From Arthrobacter sp. FB24 (GTDB taxonomy: Bacteria > Actinomycetota > Actinomycetes > Actinomycetales > Micrococcaceae), in the NCBI RefSeq assembly GCF_000196235.1, contig NC_008541.1, positions 992,001-1,056,000 on the forward strand: a stretch of DNA of 64,000 nucleotides, in the 5' to 3' direction. The notes under the pieces are model-generated. The model saw only the letters and a list, made by a program, of their open reading frames with translations. It was not told the DNA's origin and ran no database searches. This document shows positions 1 through 8,460 of this stretch, piece by piece (within the stretch, counting starts at the first letter, position 1; every line of letters starts with the position of its first letter). Both the position numbers and the translations under genes were made by a program.

Positions 1-1106
1 CGGGACACGGCACGGGCCTGGTCGTGGTTGCCCCAGTAGAGGCTGTTCCAGCCGCGCCCGGCCAAGGCTTCCTGCCAGCGGCCAAGGGACTGTTTCAAGT
101 CGGTGAGCCGCAGCTTCCTGGGCCGCCACTTGTTGCCGTCTTCCTGGTCCAGCGCCACGTGCTCGAACTGGAACACCATGTCCACCTCGCGCCGGGCAGG
201 GTCTGTGAACAGGACGGCGTCCTCCACCGTGACGCCGGGCATCTCGCCCACGGTCAGCAGAGGCTTATCCCGGCCGGCGAAAACTTCGAGGTGCATTTCG
301 TGCAGGAACTCGTGGATCCGGGGTCCGGACATGAAGTGCGGACTGCCGTCGCCAAACAGCATCCCTTCGGCCTTCGGCCCGTCCGGCAGGGACGTGTCCT
401 TGGAGATGAAGTTGATGACGTCCATCCGGAAGCCGTCCACGCCGCGGTCCAGCCACCAGTTCATCATGTCGTAGACGGCTGCGCGGACCTCCGGGTTTTC
501 CCAGTTCAAGTCCGGCTGCTTCCGGGAGAACAGGTGCAGGTAGTACTCGCCGGTGGCCTGGTCAAACTCCCAGGCCGGGCCGGAGAACGCGGATCCCCAG
601 TTGTTGGGTTCTGCACCGCCGCCGCCTACGGGACTCTGCCTGGGCGGCCGCCACCAGTACCAGTCGCGCTTGGGGTTGTCCTTGGAGGAGCGGGATTCGA
701 TGAACCACGGGTGCTCGTCCGAGGTGTGGTTGACCACCAGGTCCATCACCAGTTTCATGCCCCGCGCGTGCAGCCCGTCGGTCAGCTGCTGCAGATCGGC
801 CAGGCTGCCGAAGATGGGGTCCACGTCGCGGTAATTGCTGATGTCGTAGCCGTTGTCATCCTGCGGGGAGGTGTAGATGGGGGAGAGCCAGACGACGTCC
901 ACCCCCAGCTTCTGCAGGTAGTCCAGCTTGCTGATGATGCCCGGCAGGTCGCCTATGCCGTCGCCGTCGGAGTCCGCAAAGCTGCGCGGATAGATCTGGT
1001 AGACCACCGCTTTATGGAACCAGCCGGGGTCCGTGGTTGTCTCGTCATCGTTGTCCTCCGCAGCACTGACAGGGGGTTCCGTTGCGGGCTCCGCGTGGGT
1101 GGTCAT
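1..1106 (-). CDS. Oligo-1,6-glucosidase (GH13), 3' end outside window
   Basis: Cytoplasmic glycoside hydrolase expected to cleave alpha-1,6 (and possibly alpha-1,4) bonds at the non-reducing end of isomalto-oligosaccharides. The 368 visible residues show GH13 regions I-IV: DLVVNH near residue 122, GFRMDV with nucleophile Asp229, acid/base Glu288 in TVGEMP, and NHDQ with Asp362. Val230 straight after the nucleophile is the residue that marks alpha-1,6-preferring members, and DVINFISK matches the Bacillus oligo-1,6-glucosidase type. An N-terminal extension of about 28 residues precedes the usual start of the fold. GAGGAG lies 7-12 bases before the ATG. The C-terminal domain lies beyond base 1, so substrate range stays open; a sucrose- or trehalose-active relative is the alternative. 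Confidence 0.9.
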   Translation of the reverse strand, partial: MTTHAEPATEPPVSAAEDNDDETTTDPGWFHKAVVYQIYPRSFADSDGDGIGDLPGIISKLDYLQKLGVDVVWLSPIYTSPQDDNGYDISNYRDVDPIFGSLADLQQLTDGLHARGMKLVMDLVVNHTSDEHPWFIESRSSKDNPKRDWYWWRPPRQSPVGGGGAEPNNWGSAFSGPAWEFDQATGEYYLHLFSRKQPDLNWENPEVRAAVYDMMNWWLDRGVDGFRMDVINFISKDTSLPDGPKAEGMLFGDGSPHFMSGPRIHEFLHEMHLEVFAGRDKPLLTVGEMPGVTVEDAVLFTDPARREVDMVFQFEHVALDQEDGNKWRPRKLRLTDLKQSLGRWQEALAGRGWNSLYWGNHDQARAVS

Positions 1107-1250
1107 GGCCTGGTCTCCTCAGTTGCTTGCGGCGGGTCTGATGATGGGGCTCGGTTTGATTATTGATCAGATCGGCCGGGCAGGAAAGGGCCTGATCCGG
1201 CAGCGGGGGAGCAGGGGAGAGCAGGGGATCCGGGGAAGCAGGCGGCGGCG

Positions 1251-2486
1251 CTAGTTTCGCGCGGAGAGCGTCTTGTCGCGGTCTTCGAAGACGTCCTCGC
1301 CGGGACCGGTAAACGCGCGGGACCGCTCGATGGCTTCAACAGAGCCGGTGAAGAGCTGGGAGTCCTGCGGGCCGGACTGCTGGCGGGCGTGCCCCTGATG
1401 CCCCTGGTCAAAGGACTCCACGGCGGGTTGCCGGGGCACGTCGCGGGAGGGAGCGGGGTGCACCGGCTCCCAACGCACGTGCGGCAACGACTCCGGATGG
1501 CCCTGCTGCAGGAAAGTCACCATGGCTTCGCGGATGAGGCAGCGCAGGTCGAAGAGCGCTGCGCTGTCCGCTGCGCTCACCAGGATCCGCACCCGGACGT
1601 AGCCGTTGGTGGCATCGGTGATCTGCAGGATTCCCACGCGGCCGTCCCATAGTTCCGTTCCGTCCAGCACCGTCCGGAGCTCGGTACGCATGTCCTCGAT
1701 GGGAGCCCGCCAGTCGAGGTCGAATTCCACGGTGCCCATCACCTCGGACTGGCGGCGGGTCCAGTTCTCGAACGGCGTGGTGGTGAAGTACGTGGAAGGC
1801 AGGATCAGCCTGCGGTCATCCCAGATGTGGACCACCACGTAGGTCAGGGTGATCTCCTCGATCCGGCCCCACTCCTTCTGGACCACCACCACGTCGTCCA
1901 CCCGGATCGCGTCGGTGAAGGCCAGCTGCATGCCGGCGAACACGTTCACCAGCGACGTCTGGGCGGCGAGGCCTGCCACGATGGAGATCACGCCCGCGGA
2001 GGCAAGCAGCCCTGCGCCGAGCGCCTGGATGGCGGGGAAGGTCAGCATCACGCTGCCTGCCGCCAGCACCACGATGAGGGCGACGCCGATCCGGCGAGCC
2101 AGGATCATCTGGGTCCGCAGGCGCCGGGCCCGGCGGTTGTCCGCCACGTCCACGCTGTAGCGGCTAAGGACCAGTGCCTCCACGATCAGCAGCACGGCGA
2201 TGGCGAGCCAGGCCAGGGCGCCCATGAGGGCGATCAGCAGGAGATGGTCGACGGCGGACCGCCACCCGCCGTCGTCCGTGGTCAGCACCAGAGCGATTCG
2301 GACGCCGATCAGGCACAGTGCCAGCCGCAACGGAAGCCGCGCCACTCGGGAGGTGGCGTGGAGCTCGGGGCGGCGGCGGTTGAGCCGGAGGACTGTCTTA
2401 CGGATCAGCCAGGAGAGGACCAGGCCTGCCGCTACTGCGAGCGCCGTGGCCAGGAAGGGCATTGCCGGGGTGAGGAATTCTTGCAT
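1251..2486 (-). CDS. MscS-family mechanosensitive channel
   Basis: Small-conductance mechanosensitive channel family protein, 411 residues, in the cytoplasmic membrane. Hydrophobic helices occupy about residues 8-30, 50-70, 80-105 and 130-150. They are followed by the pore-lining segment rich in Ala and Gly (ALGAGLLASAGVISIVAGLAAQ) and the beta domain with the typical DAIRVDDVVVV and GRIEEITLTYVVVHIWDDRRLILP stretches. The last 70 residues are polar, low-complexity and probably disordered. Expected role is release of solutes on hypo-osmotic shock. It is transcribed in the same direction as the glucosidase gene but 144 bases separate them, so a joint transcript is possible, not shown. Confidence 0.9.
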   Translation of the reverse strand: MQEFLTPAMPFLATALAVAAGLVLSWLIRKTVLRLNRRRPELHATSRVARLPLRLALCLIGVRIALVLTTDDGGWRSAVDHLLLIALMGALAWLAIAVLLIVEALVLSRYSVDVADNRRARRLRTQMILARRIGVALIVVLAAGSVMLTFPAIQALGAGLLASAGVISIVAGLAAQTSLVNVFAGMQLAFTDAIRVDDVVVVQKEWGRIEEITLTYVVVHIWDDRRLILPSTYFTTTPFENWTRRQSEVMGTVEFDLDWRAPIEDMRTELRTVLDGTELWDGRVGILQITDATNGYVRVRILVSAADSAALFDLRCLIREAMVTFLQQGHPESLPHVRWEPVHPAPSRDVPRQPAVESFDQGHQGHARQQSGPQDSQLFTGSVEAIERSRAFTGPGEDVFEDRDKTLSARN

Positions 2487-2646
2487 TGGTTAAGCTCTAT
2501 CAAGCTTCCGGGAACCGCTGAAATCCAGCCGGCCCTCGGCGCGCCGATAACATTTGGACATCGATTGGATTTATTGCTAGGGCGAAGCCGGGCGCCGGTC
2601 CACAATTGAGGAATTATTCGCGGTCTCATGAAATTCAGGAGAACAG

Positions 2647-3381
2647 ATGCACCGCTCAGCACCCCCGGCCATCGCAGTTTCCGGGGCTCTCTGCCTCGCC
2701 TTCCTGCTGGTAGCCTGCGGCCCGCCGGCCTCGTCACCGTCGACGAGTTCCCCGGAGGCCGCCGCCACCTCCACGGCTTCCCCCACCTCCACCGCGTCGG
2801 CATCGCCGAGCGCCACTGCCTCAACCTCAGCCTCCTCGACCCCCGAGGCGGGCTGGAAGTCTTACACCACCGCCGACGGGCTGACGTTTGATTATCCGGA
2901 GGAGTGGAAGATCACCGATGCGGCCGGGGAAGCAGCTGCCGGCGGCGTGTTCGTGAAAATCACCAACGCCAACGGCAAGAACCTGGCGTCGCTCCGGACG
3001 AACATGGTCACAGGCTCCGAATGCACCGTGAAACAGCCGTTCGGCGTCTATGAGTCGCAGCCCCTTCCGGCACTGGAACAGAACGGCACCGTGCCGCGGT
3101 ACACGTTCGAGACCCGGACGGACACCGCCGCCACGGATCCCAAGCTGATGACCGTGTTCGCGTACGGCATCACGACCGCGCCTGAACCCACCGGAGCGGA
3201 AGCGTGTCCCATCTTCCATTTCTTCAACTGGCCGCCCAGCGGGGCCATGTTCGGCGGCGTCTACGACCCCTTCGACACCACCCCCGGCAACGAGATGCAT
3301 GTGGACACCCCCGAGGTATACATGGGCACGCAGGAGTACAAGAAAATCAAGCAGATGATCACCTCGCTGCGGCCCGCTTAG
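2647..3381 (+). CDS. Secreted lipoprotein, paralogue of the next gene
   Basis: Predicted lipoprotein of 244 residues: a signal peptide ends in the lipobox LLVAC, followed by a Ser/Thr/Ala/Pro linker of about 50 residues and a globular domain of about 160 residues. AGGAG sits 5 bases before the ATG. The globular part aligns with the neighbour at 3524-4408 along its whole length: GWK-(S/T)-(Y/F)-TTAD, LTFDYP, MVTGSEC / IVTGSEC, WPPSGAMFG and MITSLRPA are shared. I do not recognise a named domain, so function is unknown; placement outside the membrane follows from the lipobox. Confidence 0.85.
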   Translation: MHRSAPPAIAVSGALCLAFLLVACGPPASSPSTSSPEAAATSTASPTSTASASPSATASTSASSTPEAGWKSYTTADGLTFDYPEEWKITDAAGEAAAGGVFVKITNANGKNLASLRTNMVTGSECTVKQPFGVYESQPLPALEQNGTVPRYTFETRTDTAATDPKLMTVFAYGITTAPEPTGAEACPIFHFFNWPPSGAMFGGVYDPFDTTPGNEMHVDTPEVYMGTQEYKKIKQMITSLRPA

Positions 3382-3401
3382 GGATCCAGGGCCAGCGGAA
3401 G

Positions 3402-3440
3402 AACGTTGCGCACCGCGGACAGTCCGCGGTGCGCAACGTT
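3402..3440 (+). terminator. Perfect 19-bp hairpin terminator
   Basis: AACGTTGCGCACCGCGGAC is followed after one base by its exact reverse complement and then TT, 20 bases after the stop of the lipoprotein gene at 2647-3381. It probably ends that transcript and separates the two paralogues. Confidence 0.8.
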
Positions 3441-3523
3441 TTGGCGGCAGATTGGCCCCGCCCCGCGCAGGCCGCCACCCGCAGGGCCACAATTAATCCC
3501 CTCAGCTGTATGAGGAGGATTGC

Positions 3524-4408
3524 ATGCGCCGATCAATGACGCCCGGCTATGGATCATCTGGACCGGCCCGTTCCCGTGCAACAGCTGCTGCGGGGGCCTG
3601 CCTCGCAGTGCTCCTGGCGGCCTGCGGGCCGTCCCCTGCTCCACCTGGCCCGGGGTCCGCGGCCGCAACTGAATCAAGCGATTCCGCAAGCGCCGCGTCG
3701 ACCGGAACAGCGAGCGGAACCGCCGCCGGCACTGCCACCGCGTCGGCCACCGGTACGGCCGCCCCGCCAAGCGCGACGGCGGGCGCGCCGCCGGCGGAAC
3801 CGGCGCCGTCGGGTACGTCCCCCAGCCGGTTGCCGTCGCCCACCGCCTCAGGCTGGAAGACGTTTACGACGGCGGACCGGGACCTGACGTTCGACTATCC
3901 GGGCGACTGGACCATCCAGGATCCGGCCGGGAAATCGCCGCTCGGCGGGGTGCGCGTGGAGGTGTTGAACGTGGCGGGGAAGCCGATGGCTGTCCTGGAA
4001 ACCAGGATCGTGACCGGCTCGGAGTGCGTCCAGCAGTACCCGTTTGCGGTGCTGGACTCCGAACCCATGACAGCCCTGGCTGAGAAAGGCGTGCCGGACG
4101 AAAACGCGCCACGCTTCATGTTTGAGACCAGGGGAGACGCTTCGGCGCCGGCCCGGACGGCTGAAACCATCGCGGCCTACGGCATCACCATGATTCCGGA
4201 GGAAGTCGGGACGCTGGCGTGCCCCATCTTTCTGCTGTTCAGGTGGCCGCCCAGCGGCGCGATGTTCGGGGCAGGCTACGACCCCGCGAACAACAGCACC
4301 CCCGGGGACCCGTCGCTTCCGTACTGGGAGAAGGCGAAGTTGTACGTGGAGACCGGGGAGTACCGCAACATCCGGCGGATGATCACCTCGCTTCGGCCCG
4401 CGCGCTAA
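3524..4408 (+). CDS. Secreted lipoprotein, second tandem copy
   Basis: Predicted lipoprotein of 294 residues with lipobox LLAAC and a longer low-complexity linker (about 85 residues, Ala/Thr/Ser/Pro-rich) before the same globular domain as the preceding gene. A GAGGAGGA ribosome site precedes the ATG by 4-5 bases. Shared blocks with the first copy (TFDYP, VTGSEC, CPIF, WPPSGAMFG, MITSLRPA) show an old tandem duplication; the sequences have diverged well beyond a recent copy. The two copies are separated by a strong terminator, so they may be regulated apart. No known domain recognised. Confidence 0.85.
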   Translation: MRRSMTPGYGSSGPARSRATAAAGACLAVLLAACGPSPAPPGPGSAAATESSDSASAASTGTASGTAAGTATASATGTAAPPSATAGAPPAEPAPSGTSPSRLPSPTASGWKTFTTADRDLTFDYPGDWTIQDPAGKSPLGGVRVEVLNVAGKPMAVLETRIVTGSECVQQYPFAVLDSEPMTALAEKGVPDENAPRFMFETRGDASAPARTAETIAAYGITMIPEEVGTLACPIFLLFRWPPSGAMFGAGYDPANNSTPGDPSLPYWEKAKLYVETGEYRNIRRMITSLRPAR

Positions 4409-4500
4409 GGCGGCCCAGGCTTGCGGGGGCTCCTTGACTGGCCCCGTGCGCCCGAGCAGACTCGAATCAGGACTCGGTTCTATCAGTAGTCGGGGTTCTG

Positions 4501-5406
4501 ATGTACGCACTGGGGAAGCAGCGGCTTGCGAACGCTGCAAAGGCTATGGCATCCGCCCTGGGTGAGCTGTGCGTGGCCGTCTGTCTGGTGCTCACGGTAG
4601 TACTGGGCCTGGGCGCCTGCACCCCGGGCCCGAATGCGGAGCCAACGTCGACCGGCACCACCCCGCGGCCATCAGCCGGGGGCGAACCTACTCGCAGCGT
4701 GGGGGAGCCCACGGGGTGGAAACCTGGAGCGGGGCCCGGTCCATTCCCGACCAAGTCGCCGAGCAAAGCGCAGTCTTCCGAGGGCGAAGCGTCAACGCCT
4801 CCGCCGCTCCCCACCTCGACCGCCTTCGAACGGGCCAGGCGGGCCAAGGAGATCCTGGCCGCCTGCATTCAGGGTGAGCTGACGTTCAGGCCGCCGTCGC
4901 CCATGCGCCAGGGCGAGACCAGGGAATTCGTCCTGCACGTCACGATGGGTGATCCCGGCGTGGACCACCAGCAGAACATCCCCGGAACCAACCCGGTGCA
5001 AACCCGTGCGCCGATTGTGTGCGAAGAGATGCGGGCTGACCTGTCGGGCCCGGGCATGACCATTGAACGGGCCGGAAACCCGAGCGGCGAAATGCTGGTC
5101 CCGGAACAGGGCGTGGCGGAGTGGCGCTGGTGGATTACGCCCTTGGACGCGGGACGGAAGACCCTGACCCTGCAACTGTTTGCCACCGCGGAGGACGGGC
5201 CGGACCTGAGCCTGGAGACGTTCCGGGAGGAGATCCAGGTAGACATTGAACTGGGCTATGTGCTGAACGCGCTGGTGAAGGACTGGGCGCAGCCGCTGGG
5301 CGTAACCATCCCGGTGCTCATCGGAGCCATTGGCGCCATCCTCGTGTGGTCGCGCTCCAGGCGCCGCAAAGCCAAGCATGCGGCCAACACAACCCCGGCA
5401 GGTTGA
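4501..5406 (+). CDS. Lipoprotein-like protein with C-terminal membrane helix
   Basis: Unrecognised protein of 301 residues. The N-terminus has a hydrophobic stretch ending in LGAC, a plausible lipobox, then a Pro/Thr/Ser linker to about residue 100 and a beta-rich domain of about 150 residues (REFVLHVTMGDPG, AEWRWWITPLDAGRKTLTLQLFA). A second hydrophobic helix near residue 265-283 (VTIPVLIGAIGAILVW) is followed by a cluster of Arg and Lys, so the C-terminus is probably cytoplasmic. No good ribosome site precedes the chosen ATG; an internal ATG at 4546 would give a more normal signal peptide length. Third secreted protein in a row, but no sequence similarity to the two copies upstream. Confidence 0.75.
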   Translation: MYALGKQRLANAAKAMASALGELCVAVCLVLTVVLGLGACTPGPNAEPTSTGTTPRPSAGGEPTRSVGEPTGWKPGAGPGPFPTKSPSKAQSSEGEASTPPPLPTSTAFERARRAKEILAACIQGELTFRPPSPMRQGETREFVLHVTMGDPGVDHQQNIPGTNPVQTRAPIVCEEMRADLSGPGMTIERAGNPSGEMLVPEQGVAEWRWWITPLDAGRKTLTLQLFATAEDGPDLSLETFREEIQVDIELGYVLNALVKDWAQPLGVTIPVLIGAIGAILVWSRSRRRKAKHAANTTPAG

Positions 5407-5456
5407 GCCTGTCCGGTAGGGAGCGAAACCGCTTGTCACCGCACTACATTGGAACC

Positions 5457-5762
5457 ATGGCTGATGCTGCAGATCACGATGCGGGGCAGGACGTCCGCCT
5501 GCGGGCGCGCGTTGAAGGTGTGGTCCAGGCCGTCGGGTTCCGGTACTGGACCGTGCGGAAGGCTGAGGAACTCTCGCTGACCGGAACGGTGAGGAACGAG
5601 GACGACGGCACGGTCGCCGTCGTCGTCGAAGGTCCTCAATCGGTAGTGCTGGAGTTCCGCCGCTGGCTGGGGTCCGATGACGCGCCGGGGCGCGTGGACC
5701 ACGTGGAGGAGTCGGTGTCGCCGGCGACGGGGGAGTTCAGCAGCTTCGACGTGGTGTACTGA
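5457..5762 (+). CDS. acyP: Acylphosphatase
   Basis: Small cytoplasmic enzyme of 101 residues that hydrolyses acyl phosphates. The acylphosphatase fold is clear: the phosphate-binding loop VVQAVGFRYW with catalytic Arg29 and the VRNEDDG turn with catalytic Asn47, and the usual ending in FxVxY. The loop has Ala where most members have Gly (VQAVGFR instead of VQGVGFR). The reading frame stays open further upstream, but the ATG at 5457 gives the family length and the upstream part overlaps the preceding lipoprotein gene. Confidence 0.92.
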   Translation: MADAADHDAGQDVRLRARVEGVVQAVGFRYWTVRKAEELSLTGTVRNEDDGTVAVVVEGPQSVVLEFRRWLGSDDAPGRVDHVEESVSPATGEFSSFDVVY

Positions 5763-5795
5763 GCCGGACGCCGGCGGCTGGGCCGGCGGCCGACC

Positions 5796-6992
5796 CTACG
5801 TGAGTCCTTCCCGCTGCAGGGCTTCGTCGTGCTCGGCGTGGGCCTGCCTGAGCAGGTCCATGAATTCGGTCTCGTCGCGGATGAGCCGCTTGTACTTTTC
5901 GGGAAGCTTCTTGAGTTCTGCTTCCTCGCGCACCATCTTGTTGAAGATCTCCTCGCGTTCGGCGATGCCCGTCTCGTAGTTCAGGTCCACGTACTCTGTG
6001 GCGTGCCGCTTGGCACCGGAGACCATGTTCTTCGCCTTGCCCTTGGGGCTGTAGATCGAGGCAAGGACGGTGACCACCAGGACGCCAATAATCACGGTCA
6101 GGGAGAGACCGGTGCTGATCTCGACGACGGTCACGTGTTCGCCGCCGTTGATGAACGGCAGGTTGTTTTCGTGCAGCGCATGGAGGATGAGCTTGACGCC
6201 GATGAAGCCGAGGATCGCGGCCAGGCCGTAGGAGAGGTAGATCAGGCGGTCCAATAGTTCATCGATGAGGAAGAACAGCTGGCGCAGGCCCATGAGGGAG
6301 AATGCCGTGGCGGTGAAGACGACGAAAACGTTCTGGGTCAGGCCGAAGATTGCCGGAATGGAGTCCAGTGCGAACAGGATGTCCGTCCCGCCGATGGCCA
6401 CCATCACCAGCAGCATGGGGGTCAGGACGCGTTTTCCGTTTTCCACGGTGAAAAGCTTGTCGCCGTCGTAGTGCTGCGACGCCGGAAGGAACTTCCTGGC
6501 GAGCCGGACCACCAGGCCCTCGGAGTCGTCGTCGTGCGAATCCGGCTTGAGCAGGTTGCCGGCGGTGATCAGCAGGATGAGGCCGAAGATGTAGAAAACC
6601 CACGCGAAGCTGTTGATCAGGGCGGCGCCCAGGAAGATGAAGCCGGTGCGGGCGATCAGGGAAAAGACAATGCCGAACAGGAGTACCTTTTGCTGGTCTG
6701 CCCGGGGGACCTTGAAGCTGGCCATGATGATGAGGAATACGAAGAGGTTGTCCACGGACAGGGCCTTCTCCGTGACATAGCCGGCGAAGTATTCCGTGCC
6801 CATGGTGGGTCCGCCGAAGACCAGGACGCCGATTCCAAAGACGAGCGCGAGGCCCACGTAGATCGCCGACCACGTGGCCGACTCTTTGAGCTTGGGGGAG
6901 TGCGCCTTGCGGACGTGGAAAAAGAAGTCGAAGGCCAGCAGGCCCACGATGCCGACGATGGTCAGTATCCATACGTAAAGGGGGACCTGCAT
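5796..6992 (-). CDS. TerC-family integral membrane protein
   Basis: TerC/Alx-type transporter of 398 residues with about nine membrane helices. Family landmarks are visible: SVDNLFVFLIIMASFKVP, the acidic GGTDILFALDSIPAIFG segment and FLIDELLDRLIYLSYGLAAILGFIGVKL. Members are linked to manganese or other metal export and to tellurite resistance clusters. The C-terminal 85 residues after the last helix are charged and predicted helical (AEREEIFNKMVREEAELKKLPEKY), longer than in short TerC proteins. The start MQVPLY is chosen because GGAAGG precedes it by 8 bases; the frame is open 48 codons further, but that stretch has unusual Arg/Pro composition and overlaps the repeat region. No yybP-ykoY manganese riboswitch was recognisable upstream. 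Confidence 0.92.
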   Translation of the reverse strand: MQVPLYVWILTIVGIVGLLAFDFFFHVRKAHSPKLKESATWSAIYVGLALVFGIGVLVFGGPTMGTEYFAGYVTEKALSVDNLFVFLIIMASFKVPRADQQKVLLFGIVFSLIARTGFIFLGAALINSFAWVFYIFGLILLITAGNLLKPDSHDDDSEGLVVRLARKFLPASQHYDGDKLFTVENGKRVLTPMLLVMVAIGGTDILFALDSIPAIFGLTQNVFVVFTATAFSLMGLRQLFFLIDELLDRLIYLSYGLAAILGFIGVKLILHALHENNLPFINGGEHVTVVEISTGLSLTVIIGVLVVTVLASIYSPKGKAKNMVSGAKRHATEYVDLNYETGIAEREEIFNKMVREEAELKKLPEKYKRLIRDETEFMDLLRQAHAEHDEALQREGLT

Positions 6993-7032
6993 GCTGCGTG
7001 CCTTCCAGTCGGTGGGGTTGATAACAACCCTA

Positions 7033-7092
7033 CCGGGCGGTTGTTGCCGGGCGGTTGTTGCCGGGCGGTGTCGGCTTACTGGGCGGTGTCGG
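7033..7092. repeat. 14-bp tandem repeat between terC and the DUF6457 gene
   Basis: CCGGGCGGTTGTTG occurs twice head to tail (7033-7046, 7047-7060). Two degenerate copies follow, CCGGGCGGTGTCGG at 7061 and CTGGGCGGTGTCGG at 7079; the last one overlaps the 3' end of the DUF6457 gene. Probably replication slippage; no function is evident. Confidence 0.7.
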
Positions 7093-7435
7093 CCCAGCCT
7101 TTGCCGGACGGGCCTCCGTCTGCTCCGTCCTCGCACAGCCGGAAAGCCACGGCGGCAGCCTGGGCGACAGCCGCAGCGGAATCCTCCTTGGAACCCCCGC
7201 TTCCGGTGGCTGTGCCTGTGGTGCCCGTGCTTCTCGCGCCGGCGGCGAGACCCGCAGCGTAGCCCACCATCAGCGCCGTGATCGGGGCCGCTGCGTGGGT
7301 GACGGACCGTGCGGATTCCCCGGCCAGGTCAAGGATCAGTTCGCGGTCGAAGTCGAGGTCGAGGAGCTGCAGAGCGTGGGCCAGCCGGTGGCTCCACTGG
7401 TCCAGGATCTGTGCTTCGTCGTCGGTGGCGGGCAT
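7076..7435 (-). CDS. DUF6457-type small protein
   Basis: Protein of 119 residues. The first half (LDQWSHRLAHALQLLDLDFDRELILDLAGESARSVTHAAAPITALMVGYAAG) matches what I know of DUF6457, a helical actinobacterial domain often found next to or fused with molybdenum-cofactor enzymes. No such gene is adjacent here. The second half is Ala/Gly/Ser-rich. GAGGAG lies 6 bases before the ATG. Function unknown; assignment rests on recall of the family pattern, with no catalytic motif to confirm it. Confidence 0.7.
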   Translation of the reverse strand: MPATDDEAQILDQWSHRLAHALQLLDLDFDRELILDLAGESARSVTHAAAPITALMVGYAAGLAAGARSTGTTGTATGSGGSKEDSAAAVAQAAAVAFRLCEDGADGGPSGKGWADTAQ

Positions 7436-7512
7436 GTTCGCTCCTCGGTCGGAAATAACGGCAGATGCCTCGAGGTTAGGCTGTAGCGAGAGACGCTATC
7501 AAGGAGTTCCCG

Positions 7513-7866
7513 ATGACTGATGTGACTATCCGCCATAACCCGGACCGTGAGCGCTTTGAAGTGCTTGTTGCCGGCAACGTGATCGGTAAGGCCGCGTACA
7601 AGACGTACGACGCCGGCGTCTCGCCGCAGCGGATTTTCTACCACACAGTGATCAACGAGGAATACGGCGGCCAGGGGCTCGCAGGCAAGCTCGCCACCGT
7701 TGCCCTTGACGAGACCGTGGCCGCCGGGCTGGCCATTGTGCCGGTGTGCCCTTACATCAAGAAGTTCCTCACCAAGCACCCGGAGTACGCCGCCGGCACC
7801 GTAGCGACGACGCCGGCCCATCTGGAGTTCCTCAGCGCGGCGCTCGCGGCGCGCGCCCGGACTTAG
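7513..7866 (+). CDS. YjdJ-type small GNAT acetyltransferase
   Basis: N-acetyltransferase of 117 residues in the compact COG2388/YjdJ group. The signature HTVINEEYGGQGLAGKL is the acetyl-CoA pyrophosphate-binding loop, and VPVCPYIKKFLTKHPEYA is the other family hallmark. AAGGAG precedes the ATG by about 6 bases. Members of this group lack room for a large substrate and their acceptors are mostly unknown. It is divergent from the DUF6457 gene and begins a run of three small plus-strand genes. Confidence 0.9.
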   Translation: MTDVTIRHNPDRERFEVLVAGNVIGKAAYKTYDAGVSPQRIFYHTVINEEYGGQGLAGKLATVALDETVAAGLAIVPVCPYIKKFLTKHPEYAAGTVATTPAHLEFLSAALAARART

Positions 7867-7936
7867 CCGGCGCAGCGCCAGCGTTAGCCGGGGCTGGGCC
7901 CGCGCGGGTTGACCTGCCGTCAGGCAGAATGGGGGC

Positions 7937-8455
7937 GTGACCTCACCGAACGCAACCGTGAACCGTAAGTCGAAACTGAAGCCCTGGAGGCTGGGGAACC
8001 TGGTGGTGACCGCGCTGGTTCTCTGCCTCGGACCGGTTCTGATGGTCGTCGGCACACTGCAGATCAACGCGGACGACGAGTTGGTGCGGACCGGGAAACA
8101 GGTCCCTGGAACGATCACGGAATTCCACGACAGATCGAAGGCTTCCGACCGCAGGATGAAAGTGGAGTTCCAGACACCCGACGGTGCGGCCCAGTACGAG
8201 TGGGTTGCGGTGGACTTTGAACAGCACCCCGTAGTGGGCGAGGAGGTCACGGTGGCCTACCGGGAAGCCGACCCGGGTCAGGCAGCGGTGCTGGGGTTTG
8301 AAAGCGACGGCGTGTTCTTCAGGGGAGTCGGCACCGTCCTGACCTGTATTTTCGGCGGAATCGGAATCTTCCTGTTCATCTGTTACCTGCTGGGCGTCCG
8401 GAAGGACCGGAAGAAGCTCGCCGAACAGCAAGACGGAGGCGGCCACCGAAGTTAG
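7937..8455 (+). CDS. DUF3592 membrane protein
   Basis: Protein of 172 residues with two membrane helices (about residues 20-42 and 130-153) around an extracytoplasmic beta-rich segment of about 85 residues containing VPGTITEF, VEFQTPDG and VGEEVTVAYREADPGQA. This layout is typical of DUF3592, a family without assigned function. The start is GTG; nothing longer is possible without overlapping upstream sequence lacking coding character. The next GNAT gene follows after only 5 bases, so the two are probably cotranscribed. Confidence 0.85.
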   Translation: MTSPNATVNRKSKLKPWRLGNLVVTALVLCLGPVLMVVGTLQINADDELVRTGKQVPGTITEFHDRSKASDRRMKVEFQTPDGAAQYEWVAVDFEQHPVVGEEVTVAYREADPGQAAVLGFESDGVFFRGVGTVLTCIFGGIGIFLFICYLLGVRKDRKKLAEQQDGGGHRS

Positions 8456-8460
8456 GCTGA

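Noticed and set aside
24..1166. Long plus-strand frame of 380 codons opposite the glucosidase gene
   Set aside because: It is the antisense shadow of the GH13 gene, Val/His/Gly-rich, without family resemblance, while the minus strand shows all GH13 motifs.
6993..7075. yybP-ykoY manganese riboswitch before terC
   Set aside because: Looked for because many terC genes have one; only 83 bases are available and the conserved elements are not present.
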